A DNA stretch of 64,000 nucleotides from the NCBI RefSeq assembly GCF_024763615.1, contig NC_077223.1, positions 83,638,627-83,702,626 of the forward strand, in the 5' to 3' direction. The DNA comes from Phlebotomus papatasi (lineage: Eukaryota > Arthropoda > Insecta > Diptera > Psychodidae). Shown here piece after piece: positions 44,118 through 55,177 of this stretch. The first letter of the stretch is position 1. Every line of letters starts with the position of its first letter. The translations under genes were made by a program, and so were the position numbers. The notes below the pieces were generated by a model. The model saw nothing but the letters and a program-made list of their open reading frames with translations, ran no database searches and was not told where the DNA came from.

Positions 44118-45560
44118 CTGAAATACATGACAAAAGTTATTTTCATGAAAACTTAAATAAGACAATTCGTTGGAAATGTATTTGCAAAGCTTTTCAATGC
44201 TTCAGATTGTGAATATCCAAGAAATCAAGGAATAAAGAACAAAATTTACAATTCTAGAAGAGAAACTTGATCTAGATAGAAAATAAAATTTTATGCTAAC
44301 AAAATATTTTTTCAGCATTTTTATTAGCACAGAATGCATTATGGTACACTGAGAAAAAAAAGAGGGCGCGATTAACTTTTTTCGTCATAATTTTAACACT
44401 TTTTAGGTGTAAAAATATATCAACACTTTTTACTGTTAATTTTACACCTTTTTAAGTGTAAAATTAACATTTCCGGAATGTTATTTTAACTTTTTCGGAT
44501 TTCTCTCAATGTACTATTCAAATGCAAAATGAACATGTTTTTAGCACTTTACTGTTCTCAAATACTTCTGCACTATCGACTTTTCTTATCGACAAAAAAA
44601 TCGATAATGCAAAAGAAATTAAGAACAGTTTTGGCTAAAAAATGGTCATTTGACATTTTTTTGTAAATTTTTTTTAGTACACGGTAAAAACTTTTGGACA
44701 CTGACCAAAATATTGGAACAAGTCTTCCTTGGAACAAATTTTTTTGGAATCAATTTGTACCTAGAGAAAATATTTGTTTGTTCCAAAAAGTTTTCTTTAC
44801 AGTTTTGCTACGAAATATAGTTAATATTTTGTAAGTTTTCTTTTGGAACCGTTTTGATACGGTGGAATGTCTACAAATTTGAGTTGACTTCGTTTTATAC
44901 AAATTTGTTACTGCAGTCTTCCCTTAAGAAGAAGAGTTTTTTATTCTCGGTTGAAATTTCCCATCCGACGATCACCGGATTATTGTCAAAAAAAGGTGTC
45001 TTTTTGTTTCTCCTAGAAGATACAAATTTATTCCAAAAATTTTCCGTGTTCGTGGACGAGCTAATTTTTTGAACAAATATGTGCCGAAATTTTTTACCGT
45101 ACTTATTTGTTCACATGATCTTCTGCATAATTGACTTAACTATGTATTGGTTTCATTCACAACTGTTTGGTGGTTTTACAACATGGCGAGAACCAAGTTA
45201 CAACAGTCGAGATAAGAACCAACACAAAAAAGTCGATAATACAGAAGCATTTGAGAACAGTAGCGTGTTAAAAAAACATGTTCATTTTTCATTGGAATAG
45301 CACCAAATGTTCTACTGAACATTTTTTAGCACATAACCGTTCTCAAGTGTTTCTGCATTATCGACTTTTCTTTGTGTTGGTTCCTGTCTCGACTGTTTCC
45401 TCCAGTTTTCGTCGTGTTCTAACAGTCGTGACAGGTACTAAGTCGTTTATGTAGAGAAGCACTTGAGATCAGTAAAGTACTAATAAAAATGTTCTGGACG
45501 TTCTGGAGATAGATTTCCCTTTTTCCTTTTTCGTTGGAATCAAAAATGTAATCAACTGAC
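44118..45560 (-). other. Catalase 2 intron 2 (1.4 kb)
   Basis: Phase 0. It contains three TGGTGCTATTCC MITE copies or halves (about 44340-44665, 45170-45304 and 45305-45545) and the nested CACTGAGA MITE. No other gene. Confidence 0.7.
44347..44511. mobile_element. CACTGAGA-ended MITE, copy 2 (nested in a TGGTGC MITE)
   Basis: CACTGAGAAAAAAAAGAGGG ... inverse CATTGAGAGAAATCCGAAAA, flanked by TA on both sides, 165 bp. It splits the TGGTACTATTC end of the host MITE. Confidence 0.8.
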
Positions 45561-46835
45561 CTGAGAGAAGTTGTCTTCGCTCTCTCCGGTATCGAAACGA
45601 GCCACATCCCCGCTGACTTTGTAGGGAGGTTGGAGCTTAAGGACACGTGGGTAGGGCTCAGGTCCACCGAAGGAATTGGGATAGTAGTTAGGAGCACCAT
45701 TGCAATTATCTGTAAAATTCATAGGTCCATCGCGCTGATAGTGCTTGGGATTGCCGCGATAAGGACAATTTATCGGTAGCTGAAGGTGATTGGGACCAAC
45801 GCGATAGCGTTGGGTGTCACCATATGAGAACAGTCTTCCCTGGAGAATCTTATCAGGTGATGCTTCAATTCCTGGCACAAAATGTGCTGGATTGAAGGCA
45901 ATTTGTTCAACATCAACAAAATAGTTCTTGGGATTGCGATCCAGCACAATTTTTCCCACCTTGATCAACGGATACTCAGACTGTGGCCAAATTTTCGTCA
46001 CATCAAATGGACTGTGTTTAAACTTTTCACCCTGTTCCATGGTCATTGCTTGAATATAAAATGTCCAGCTGGGGAAATTACCCTTGGCAATAGCATTGTA
46101 CAGATCCCTGGTAGAATAATCGGGATCCTTTGCTGCAAGCTCAAGAGCTCGATCTGGAGGCAAATTCCTAATTCCCTGATCAGTTTTGTAGTGGAATTTC
46201 ACCCAAAACTCTTCACCCTTGGCATTAATGGTCTTAAATGTATTTGATCCGTAACCATTCATGTGACGATAACCATCGGGAATTCCTCTGTCCGAGAATA
46301 GGAAACACGTCTGATGAGTAGTTTCAGGTCTCAACGAAATAAAGTCCCAGAACATATCTGGATCTCTTAGATTCGTCTGTGGATTTCTCTTTTGCGAATG
46401 AATAAAACTGGGGAAAAGAATTGGATCGCGAATGAAGAAAATTGGCGTATTATTGCCAACCAAATCCCAAATTCCATCTTCAGTGTAGAACTTGATGGGG
46501 AATCCACGAGGATCTCGTACAGTATCAGCAGATCCTCTTTCTTGGCCCACTGTTGAGAGGCGCACGGCAATGGGCGTCTTCTTTCCCACGCTATCAAACA
46601 GTTTGGCAGCACAGTACTTCTGGATTTCGGAATGCGTCACCTCGAAGTAACCAAAGGCACCTGCTGCTTTCGCATGTACTACACGTTCTGGGATACGTTC
46701 ACGATCGAAGGCAGTGATCTCGTCCAGGAATTGATTATCCTGCAGCAGAACTTCACCATAGGGACCAACTGTTTGTACTGCGGTCTTAACACCAATTGGG
46801 GTGCCGTATTTCGTGGTTACAATCGACTCATCTTC
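45561..46835 (-). CDS. Catalase copy 2, exon 2 (catalytic body)
   Basis: 425 codons, the same length and phase as copy 1, starting EDESIVTTKYGTPIGV and ending DNFSQ. The full protein (exons 53203-53147, 46835-45561 and 44117-43911) is 512 aa with an uninterrupted frame. The distal His (RVVHAKAAGAFG), Asn (DLVGNNTP) and proximal Tyr (RLFSYGDT) are all kept, so an active haem catalase is expected. Differences from copy 1 lie close to conserved sites: HAKGAG became HAKAAG, TVGGESGSADT became TVGQERGSADT, and YADTHRHRIG became YGDTQRYRVG, replacing two histidines that are conserved in human catalase. NADPH-site residues remain. It is a tandem paralogue of Cat copy 1, and the open frame and conserved splice sites argue against a pseudogene. 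Confidence 0.94.
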
Positions 46836-47114
46836 CTGCAAAAAATCAAAGATCCGTCAATTAGATCCATAGGAATCAATTGTGTCTTGTGGTAGTTTCT
46901 CCAGTTTCCCCAATACCGTCAATACCATAAGCTGAAAATAAATCTTCCTGTGGCATCATTCGCATTCACGATTTTGCATTTGGAACACTTCTTTGGAAGT
47001 TATTTTTTGGTCAGTAAATGGTCAAAGAGAGTAGACGCCAGAGGCTAGGCTAGAGAATAAAGAACTCTCCTAATACGCATAGAATTAATTAGTTCCAGGA
47101 ACTAATGAAGTGGG

Positions 47115-47266
47115 CACTGGTAAAAATTAAAGGATCAAACTGATCATTTTGCAAAGGATGGATCAAATTAACATGCTCTAAATGTGCATTTAGAGTTCGA
47201 AATTTGATCCATCCTTTTCAAAAGGATCAAGTTTGGATCAATTTGATCCTTTTATTTTTACCAGTG
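47115..47266. mobile_element. 152-bp CACTGGTAAAAAT foldback
   Basis: CACTGGTAAAAATTAAAGGA and the inverse of TTATTTTTACCAGTG form the ends; the next words AAGGATCAAA and GGATGGATCAAATT also pair. GGG lies directly on both sides, a possible 3-bp duplication. Confidence 0.75.
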
Positions 47267-47311
47267 GGGTCTGTGGAGTGTTTCTTACAGAATAATTCCA
47301 CAGTTTTCATA

Positions 47312-48521
47312 CACTGAGAAAAAAACGGGGCTGCGATTAACTTTTTTTCCTCATAACTTTAACACTTTTTAGGTGTAAAAATATATCAATATTTTTTAAT
47401 GTTAATTTTACATCTTTTTAATGGTAAAAATTAACATTAACTCTTTCGCGTCATTAGGGTCATATATGACCCGGGGAAAAAACAATTTTTTTTGACTATT
47501 TACAGTAATTAAAATCTATCGGTTTATGCACGACATCATAATAGAAGGATGTAAGATTCTTGGCTAATTTTCTCAAGACTCCAGATATTCAGGAAAAGAA
47601 AATATTTGAGATCAAAAATCACGAATTTCGAACTTTGTGAAATGACTTTTCTTTTTCAAAATTTTTTATATTCATTTCTTTTTTTCAGCAAAAAGTTCTT
47701 TAGAAACACAAAATAGAATACCCAAAGATTGTATATTGCATATTTTGATATAATAAACTATTCTCAATTTTCCAGAAAAGCGTGTAGAATTTATACGGGT
47801 CATATATGACCCTATGGTCCCCAAGGGTAACAGTGTTTTCGTCCCAAACATATAGCGAAATGTAGTTGGGACATTGTTTTTCTTTGTGAAATGCAGGTGG
47901 GACATCTTGCTCCTGGACATTTCATATTATATCTGATGAATTATAACATATTTTGCAATATTTTAGAGTATTCTGCAAGCGCCTCATATTGTGCAATTGT
48001 ATTGTATGTGAATAAATATGTGGATAAGTTTATTTTTGCCAAATACCACTCAAAATATTGTGACAGAGACTGTTCAAGGGATTACCAGGAAGATTCCTTG
48101 AACACCAGGAGTACAGTGTTCATCAAAACAATCCAGTTTGCAATGGTTTTGGCCAAATTAATAACTTCAAGCAAAAAAAAAACTCTTAGAAAGCCCGTGA
48201 TATAGATTTTGAAAATGGTATGTACACTTCCCTTGAGGACAATAGGGTCATATATGACCCGGAGTTTTTCCGAGTTTTCACGCATTGGAAATTTTTTTTC
48301 CTCTCTGAACTATTATATTTGATCATAAAGCATTGCATTGGGAAAAACTCAATTTTACATGAATTCATCTGCTGAATAAAAGTGTGACGCGAAAGAGTTA
48401 AAAAGGGTATCTTTTACCCTTAATACACCTATAAAGCATAATATTTACACCGATTTCGGATTGCATGGTAAAATAACCATTTCCGGAATGTTATTTTAAC
48501 TTTTTCGGATTTTTCTCAGTG
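47312..48521. mobile_element. CACTGAGA-ended MITE, copy 3, interrupted by a TTAA element
   Basis: CACTGAGAAAAAAACGGGGC at the left and the inverse of GGATTTTTCTCAGTG at the right, flanked by TA. The element matches 39598-39851 once the insertion 47437-48401 is removed, so the insertion is the younger event. Confidence 0.85.
47437..48401. mobile_element. TTAA-flanked element with three GGGTCATATATGACCC palindromes
   Basis: Perfect 17-base ends TTAACTCTTTCGCGTCA (47437) and its inverse (ending 48401), 965 bp. The 16-base palindrome GGGTCATATATGACCC occurs at 47457-47472, 47797-47812 and 48245-48260. No transposase is visible; the 104-codon ORF 47891-48205 has no known domain. The ends and TTAA site fit piggyBac-type elements. 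Confidence 0.85.
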
Positions 48522-48999
48522 TAGTTTAAGTGTAACAACTACGGCTTGAATCTCGCTAAAATACAAGGTTTTGAACGTTTTGAAAGAAAATTCTAATTTG
48601 ATAGGAAAAATTCATTCTTTTTAATTGATACTTTACGCATTTCGAGATTACCTAAACAAATCTCTTCAATCATAATCTTATCTGGGCTTATTAATTGTCA
48701 TGACAAAAGAGTGTAAATAACTCGTTTTAAGCGTTAAAATAACTTGTTTCAAGCGTTAAAAAATTCTTTTTAGAGTTAAAATATCTCTTTCAAATCAGAA
48801 AATGAATAGGTTTTGCAATTTTTTGTTTTTTTTTTTTTTAATTTATCATTTTCTTTATTAATACTTTCTTGACGTCAAGTTCCCTATATGTTCCGAGCGT
48901 TCCGAGCGAAATATTACATATGATGCACGCACATGTCTTCATGAAACACTGTTAGGCATATTTCTAGTTGATGTTACATATGAACTTTGTCACGCGAAA

Positions 49000-50267
49000 A
49001 TCTTCTTGACTGAAGTATATTCTTAAAATGAAAACACTTAAGCATATACTTCAGTCGAGATGAAATTTTACATCGAAAAAGAGTAATAATTACATCGATA
49101 TCCCACGAATTAATTCAACTCGCACGAAGAGTTGTTTCAACTCTATTTACTAAAATTTGCAACGAAAAAGGGTAGGGGAAAGTGGTCTGCCTTTGAACGA
49201 AAAATGATGTTCAAAATTTGAGATTTTTTTCAGAGTAAACTACAACATGAGTTTTACTTTGCACTACACCAAAAAATTCTCTTGTTCATTAAGCTTCTAT
49301 GCTTACCACATTCAGGACTCGCAAGTCCTCAGTTTTTTCCTGGTGAGGAACTTGAAAATATGATGTCGATATATTCAAAGGCAGCCTGCATGGTCTGCCT
49401 TTGAATGTGGTTGGGCAGCCTTTGAATCTTAATTTTTCACTGAGAATATTAGGGCTGTAACATTAAACGGCCCATAATTGATTAGCAATGAACCCTAATG
49501 CACTCAATAAAACCACCACTGTAGTCAAAAGTCATTATACAACAACGTTTTTTACATTTTTCTGAAGCACTGTTTTTCACTTGAAAAATTGTAATAAAAC
49601 ACCATTGAAGTTGACATAATTATCAGTTTGGAACATCCCGGTCGGAGCAAGATAGCATGTTATAGGTAATTGTATGACATTCGTCAGACCAAAGTAGGAG
49701 TTCTATTCTGCTCCCGGACAGGAAGCTGTCAGATGTTTCAATGTATGGAAAGAGGGGATTCAAAGGCACACAACATTAAGATTCAAAGGCTGCCGCAGAG
49801 CAATATTTGAAAACTTTTATCACCCACAAAATTTATCTCATCTGAATCAAAATGTATTTGGAGAAATACCATCCAAGAATAACAATCTATGACTCACAAT
49901 AGAAAATAGGTGTGATTATGAAGGAATCACACCTAATTTGTTCGGAAAATTATTTTGATTATGAAAACACATGAATTGTGGAACATCAAAATTACAGTTT
50001 AGAGCTCAGTTTCGTTTTTTTTGCCCTAGCACATAGAAAATAAGAGCTAGGGTCTGCATTTTTTGATGACTTGTGAGGATTATGAATAGCTATCTAATAG
50101 TTAATAGAAAAGAATTTATGCTTTAAAGAAAAATGAAAAAATTACAATATTCAAAGGCTGCCGCATTCAAAGGCAGACCACTTTCCCCTAACAATTACAT
50201 CGATATTCGTAGAATTAATTCATCTTTGCCATAGAGTTGTTTGAACTTTTTAGGTTTTTTCTTAGTG
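49000..50267 (-). mobile_element. CACTAAGA-ended element interrupted by 49175-50188
   Basis: Read on the minus strand from 50267: CACTAAGAAAAAACCTAAAA, TATCGATGTAATTGT, then the insertion, then a second TATCGATGTAATTATTACTC block and CTCGACTGAAGTATATGCTT. Homologous to 18259-18400. The far end is a small foldback of CTGAAGTATAT words near 49010-49055. Confidence 0.6.
49175..50188. mobile_element. 1.0-kb TA-flanked element with TGCCTTTGAA words
   Basis: GGGGAAAGTGGTCTGCCTTT and its exact inverse at the other end pair for 23 bases, with TA at 49173-49174 and 50189-50190. CTGCCTTTGAA, GCAGCCTTTGAA and inverted TTCAAAGGC(TGCC) occur about seven times near the two ends. A TAGGTGTGATT...AATCACACCTA hairpin lies at about 49908-49934. 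No transposase was seen. Confidence 0.85.
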
Positions 50268-50271
50268 TAAT

Positions 50272-50500
50272 AATGGTTCTATTCCAATGAAAAATTAACA
50301 TTTGTTTTTAGCACATGACTGTTCTCAAGTGTTTCTGCATTATCGACTTTTCTTTGTGTAGGTTCCTGTCTCGACTATTTTCCTCGGTCTCCTCGGTTTT
50401 CGTCGTATTCTAAAACCACCAAACGCAGTCTGACAGGAATCAACATGAAGAAAATCGATAATGCAGAAGCACTAGAGAACAGTAAAGTGATAAAAAACAT
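50272..50500. mobile_element. TGGTGCTATTCC MITE, copy 5
   Basis: AATGGTTCTATTCCAATGAA, GCACATGACTGTTCTCAAGT, TTCTGCATTATCGACTTTTC, then the inverse arm ending AGAACAGTAAAGTG. It starts directly after the CACTAAGA element. Confidence 0.7.
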
Positions 50501-51139
50501 GCATTTTTTAGAAGTTTTTGGCAATTTAAGATTCATTGTTGACTGCTCCAGACCTCCAGAGCCACGAGAGTCACATAAGTCCAAGGTTATTTATTATCGA
50601 AAAAGCGTTGATTTAGACAAAAATTTCCGCCAGATATTTTCTAATATGTTATTGATTGCATTAATTAATTGCATGCCCTTGTGACCTTATAATATTCTTT
50701 CAATCGTTTCAATAGTTTCAATATGTGAATGTATACATTTTATTGAAAACTTTTCCAAGAGAAATTTTAGTTTTCCTTTTATTAGTTTATTTATAGACAC
50801 CAGACATGAAAAATTTCTATTTGTAAAATGAAGCGTGCGTGTGAATTTTTGTATAAGAAAACGTGTCAGCCAATAGAATGCAAGGTCATTTCCACCATGT
50901 TAATAGAACTCGTTTTCTATTGGTTAATTCTCTTTATTAGAATATATTTTATTTTAATTTTATGTTAATGACACTTTATTTTCACTGAAGTTTTGTTATT
51001 TATACAACTTAAAATTTTATCATTTTGTGATAATATTTTATAATGCATTTTATTTACGTTACAAAAAATTATTTTTCAAAACAAGCGATTTCATATTACA
51101 CATTTTTATAAGATTGAAATAAATAAATACATTCCTGAT

Positions 51140-51200
51140 TCTACTGTGGATCGATCTGGTGGCCTCTCGCTTTTTAGGCAAGTGCTCTATAACCATAATG
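51140..51200 (-). repeat. tRNA-like SINE fragment
   Basis: On the minus strand it reads GGTTATAGAGCACTTGCCTA, AAAAGCGAGAGGCCACCAG, then ATCGATCCACAG. The A-box side (TAGAGCAC) and the CGATCC block resemble a tRNA. The acceptor stem is absent, so it is not a functional tRNA. Confidence 0.4.
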
Positions 51201-51237
51201 AAAATTTTCAATTTCTTTAGTGACCGATTTTTATTTT

Positions 51238-51355
51238 ACTGCTTGAATTTAAGGAGACACCAGTTATATAATCCACTTTTTTCAACTTGCCAACGTCTTA
51301 GAGCTTAAACGGTAAAAGATATCAACTTACTGTCTTCGGTGACCCCCCATTAAAA
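51238..51355 (+). repeat. Dispersed repeat, second copy of 19046-19145
   Basis: Contains ACTGCTTGAA, GACACCAGTTATATAATCCA, and later ACTGTCTTCGGTGACCCCCC, in the same order as the copies at 19046 and 57139. Confidence 0.5.
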
Positions 51356-52117
51356 AATAAAATCTCCAGATGTTTTTTCCTTCCCCCCACCACCATTCCC
51401 TCCAAAACCATCTTTTCTGATTGATTTCTTTTAATTTTTGGATATGTCCTGGAGGTATTCCAGGTGAACACTTCGGCCAAACATACATTGGCCTAAAAAA
51501 AAAACGCTATCTTGAATTCTCGAAGGTCAAAGTTTAACCACTCTATAGAGAGCCTGTTTCAACCAATTCCATTAAATTCGCATTTTTTGGAAAGGGCTTT
51601 GAATCAGTGATAAAACGGTTAAATATCCGTAAACGGCTTATCTTTCTCATATTCACATCTTTTATTTGTCAGCATGCTTGTAACTCATTACCAGAACATT
51701 TGAGAATGATCAGATCATATCTGTACAAATTTTCGATTTTGAAATTTTTTTCTGATCTATGAAATGATGAATCAATTTTATTGCCAGTTGACCGGTACTT
51801 TCGGACGACTCAAACTTTTAAAAATTCTTTTTTTTATCAATGTGTTTTAAATGGATTTGATCCATTATAATATTATATCTTAATAGCTAGTCCAATGCGT
51901 CAAATTTCCTAGAAAGAGCTGTGGATTAAATCCATTCAAAACATAGAAAAAAATGTATTGTTGGTAGAGCGCTTTCTCCTATTTATTTACAAAATCTCAA
52001 TTTAAAATCTTCTTCAAATTGGGAGTTCCTCTTTACCATTTTAAAATAATATGGAAAATATTTCAAATTTTATAGTTTTGGCTTTAAAACTTGATAATAT
52101 TGTTATAAAACTAGTTA

Positions 52118-52349
52118 GGGTAAAATGATATAATTTGGAATTAGTGTTACAAGTTGGACAATTCGCCGGTACAAGTTGGACATGGCTTTTTTTTTGATAA
52201 GTACAGTACAAAATTTGTTTTTAAACACAAGGAACCAAATTATAAAACTAAAGCATTAAAAATATACAAATAAAAATGAAGTACTAAATTCATCAAGACA
52301 AAAAGCCCTGTCCAAATTGTACCATTGTCCAACTTGTACCACTTTACTC
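52118..52349. mobile_element. 232-bp TA-GGGTAAAGTG MITE, copy 2
   Basis: GGGTAAAATGATATAATTTG ... GTACCACTTTACTC with TA flanks; nearly identical to 31198-31429 throughout. Confidence 0.85.
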
Positions 52350-53146
52350 TATAAAGAATATAGAATGGTTTGTTGAAGAGCTTTAAGACTCCTTCCTTCA
52401 GGTTAGAATTTCCAGGCTTTAATGTTCACGAGTAAGGAATCTAAAGAAGTTAATTAACGACAAAAAAACGCATTCCCGTAATTAAAAATTGAATTCTACA
52501 TAATTTTTTTACTAAGTATATAAAATTTTGCATTTTTTTAAATAAACTTAAGCGAAAAAATTCAAATGTCATAGTATTAAAAATTATATTCAACTGAATA
52601 ATATTTCGATTTAAAATAAGATAATTTTTTGGCAAGAGTTGTCAGTGAAAATCAAATTTCAAACTATTTGAAACTGAATTTGAGTTTTATTTCAAAAACA
52701 TTTTTGAAAAAGTAATATAAAAGACCTAATAATGATCTTTTGAGATCGCAGATAAGGCGCTTTCCAAACAATTTGTTTTTTTTTTACAAATTTTGGCGGA
52801 TTTTATCTTATTTGTAATAAAATAATATTGAGGCTTCAACATTGAAACTAAAAATTAATAATTTCATTCTAATCGTATAGTATCTTGTCGAAAAAATTGA
52901 ATATGATATTATCCGGACATCGAATGACTATAAAATTTTAAGTAGTTGTACACCTCTATTCTAATAATTACCTATCACTCGGAGTTAATTTAATTTGAAT
53001 GCCGTCTTAGAATAATATGAAACAATTTTCGAAATGGGAGATATCTTTTGAAGTCCAAGAGAAAAATGTCTTCAAAAAGTTTTCCCGAATTATTGAATTA
53101 TCAAACATAATAACCTTTAACTTGTCAGTATAACAATAGGACTCAC

Positions 53147-53203
53147 TTTCAATAATTTCTTGTAGAGATTGAGCTGATCCTCGGCTGGATTGCGATGTGC
53201 CAT
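53147..53203 (-). CDS. Catalase copy 2, exon 1
   Basis: 19 codons, MAHRNPAEDQLNLYKKLLK, then donor GTGAGT. It differs from the copy 1 exon (MSARNPAEDQLNLYKKSLK) at three positions. The 5' UTR (GGAAGCAATAAATGCAATTG and following, plus strand) is conserved with copy 1. Confidence 0.85.
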
Positions 53204-53371
53204 TTTTAATGCCTAATCCTCTTAAGAATTTGATATAGAAAATTACCGAAAAATCACTGACCACCCAAAGAGGAAGCAATAAATGCAATTGCAAATGAAA
53301 AGCCACAAACTTCTAGGTCACTTCGAGTAGGAAAATCACAGAAAAGTGAAGCAATGCCGACAGTTCAGCTG

Positions 53372-53379
53372 TTTTTATA
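53372..53379 (-). promoter_or_regulatory. TATA box of catalase 2
   Basis: TATAAAAA on the minus strand (53379-53372), 169 bases before the ATG, at the same spacing as in copy 1. Upstream of it the two loci diverge quickly. Confidence 0.65.
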
Positions 53380-54049
53380 TTAACTCCCCCACGACAATCA
53401 CTGGAATCCCTCACCATGTAGCCCCAAGCCCAAAGCAATACAGTGGAGTGTGCTGAATGTCCAAAAAGGTAACTATAAAAGGTTAAGGAGGAGTGTCTTA
53501 ATAAGGGTCTTCCAGAAGCCCTCTTCTCAATTAGTTAAGCCTGGGGTGATAACTTCTTTTCGATAGCATCGATTGTCGATTTTGAAAAATTGTAATGATA
53601 GCTACACCTTCTGTCTGTAGCGAATATAAATATTTATGGATAGTCTTTTTCTTTTATGAATGATACAATAAATGATTTAATAATGTATAAAAATCCGTCA
53701 TTTAATAAGTCTAACGGATATACAAATTTATCAATACTATCAATTTGATAATAGCGAAAAGTTATCATTCGTTATCATTCGATAAAGCTTTTGGACGCTT
53801 TGGATTGGATGTTTTTATATTAAAAAAAAGAAATGTAAAATTACATTTTTAATGAATTTAAAGTTGCAATAATTTAATATTCTTCTAATGTTCGTTTTTA
53901 GAAATTGAAAAATATGAAATATTGTCCAGCCTTTCGGGTAATCGTTACACATATGTAGACATGTGTAGTCAGTTGTGAAGGTGCGAAAATGCATTTAAAA
54001 ATATGAATGGAATCTTGAATGGGAATTTTTCTTACAACGTTACAACTTA

Positions 54050-54575
54050 GGAGAAAGTACCCATGCTTCGTACGATTTCAAGCTTCGTAATGACTAATTT
54101 TTTCCTATATTTCTGAATAAAAAATATGACTTTGCAGTATATTAAAAAAAACTGAGCACTTTTAGTTTTTAAAATGTGAGTGCGATGAGCAAGGGCCCAT
54201 CAAACCTAATAAAAAGTGAAGATATTTTTCATTTTTCCTTGTAAAAATTTTGCAGATATTGCACCGCGACTTAAACAAATTTGCTCGTAGTTCTTGTATT
54301 ATTTCGGCGAACATTATGAAATATGTATTTCTAGATAGTTTTTAATGCACGATTTCGAAATATATCAAACTGATAAGTCAATTCTCTTTAGGAAAAAACT
54401 TGCCAATAGTCTTCAGTGCCTCTGTGCAAAAATGTATGGAAAACTGAAATGTCGAGTGACTGGTACTGAGTCTGAACTGAACTGTGACTGGCGATGAGTC
54501 ACATTTATTGAGAAACAAAGGAAAAGCTTAGTCCTTACGAAACTTGGGATCGTACGAAGCATGGGCACATTCTCC
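54050..54575. mobile_element. Foldback with GCTTCGTACGA words
   Basis: GGAGAAAGTACCCATGCTTC (54050) pairs with the inverse of GAAGCATGGGCACATTCTCC (ending 54575). GCTTCGTACGAT is followed by CAAGCTTCGTAA at the left, and TTACGAAACTT precedes ATCGTACGAAGC at the right. It interrupts the duplicated TMEM70 3' flank. Confidence 0.7.
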
Positions 54576-54664
54576 AACAATCAATTTATTTGAAGAAAAA
54601 GTGTAGATTTTTTTACCTTACAACAGTTGAATTGTTCTTTGGATACTCAATGAGCTATCCAGTA

Positions 54665-54891
54665 GGGGAATTCTGTAATGATATGACAATGCCATATGAC
54701 AGATTTTCGTAGTAAATTCTAGAACATGACAACATTAAACGCCAATGAGCATTGAATGGCTGTTGCAAGGAGCTCTATGAGGCTATTAGTAACTGATATG
54801 AATTTGATTTTTGATTATTTTTTTCCGAATTTACCACATAAAAAGTTTTAAATTTGTCATATGACATTGTCATATCATTACAGAATTCCCC
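54665..54891. mobile_element. 227-bp foldback MITE, GGGGAATTCTG ends
   Basis: GGGGAATTCTGTAATGATAT and its inverse pair for about 37 bases (through GACAATG.CATATGACA). It sits inside the TMEM70 pseudogene. Confidence 0.85.
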
Positions 54892-55177
54892 TCCAGGAAC
54901 CGATCCCATTAAAATCATCCTATCCTAGAAATTTCGAACCTCAGGAAACTTACATAAGCACGAGTGAGGAAGAAAGATATCATTGTATAGAGTCATTGTA
55001 TAGATATCATCTGTATAGTCCCTCAAATGTAAAATTGTTTGCTTGGGGCATTAATAAATGTTTTATTATTATTTTTTATTATTGTTGTATTCTTCATTCT
55101 CGAGATTTAAAGTCATTGGTGTGACATACTTCTAGAGGATTCAGCTCTACAATACTGTAGTGCTACAATTGCATGTA

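Larger units (their letters stand above)
46836..53146 (-). other. Catalase 2 intron 1 (6.3 kb)
   Basis: Bounded by GTGAGTCCTATT (conserved with copy 1) and TTTTTTGCAG. Filled largely by elements listed separately (47115, 47312 with nested 47437, 49000 with nested 49175, 50272, 51140, 51238 and 52118). I recognise nothing in 50501-51139, 51356-52117 or 52350-53146. Confidence 0.7.

Noticed and set aside
51140..51200. tRNA gene
   Set aside because: No acceptor stem or complete cloverleaf; only tRNA-like promoter blocks, as in SINEs.
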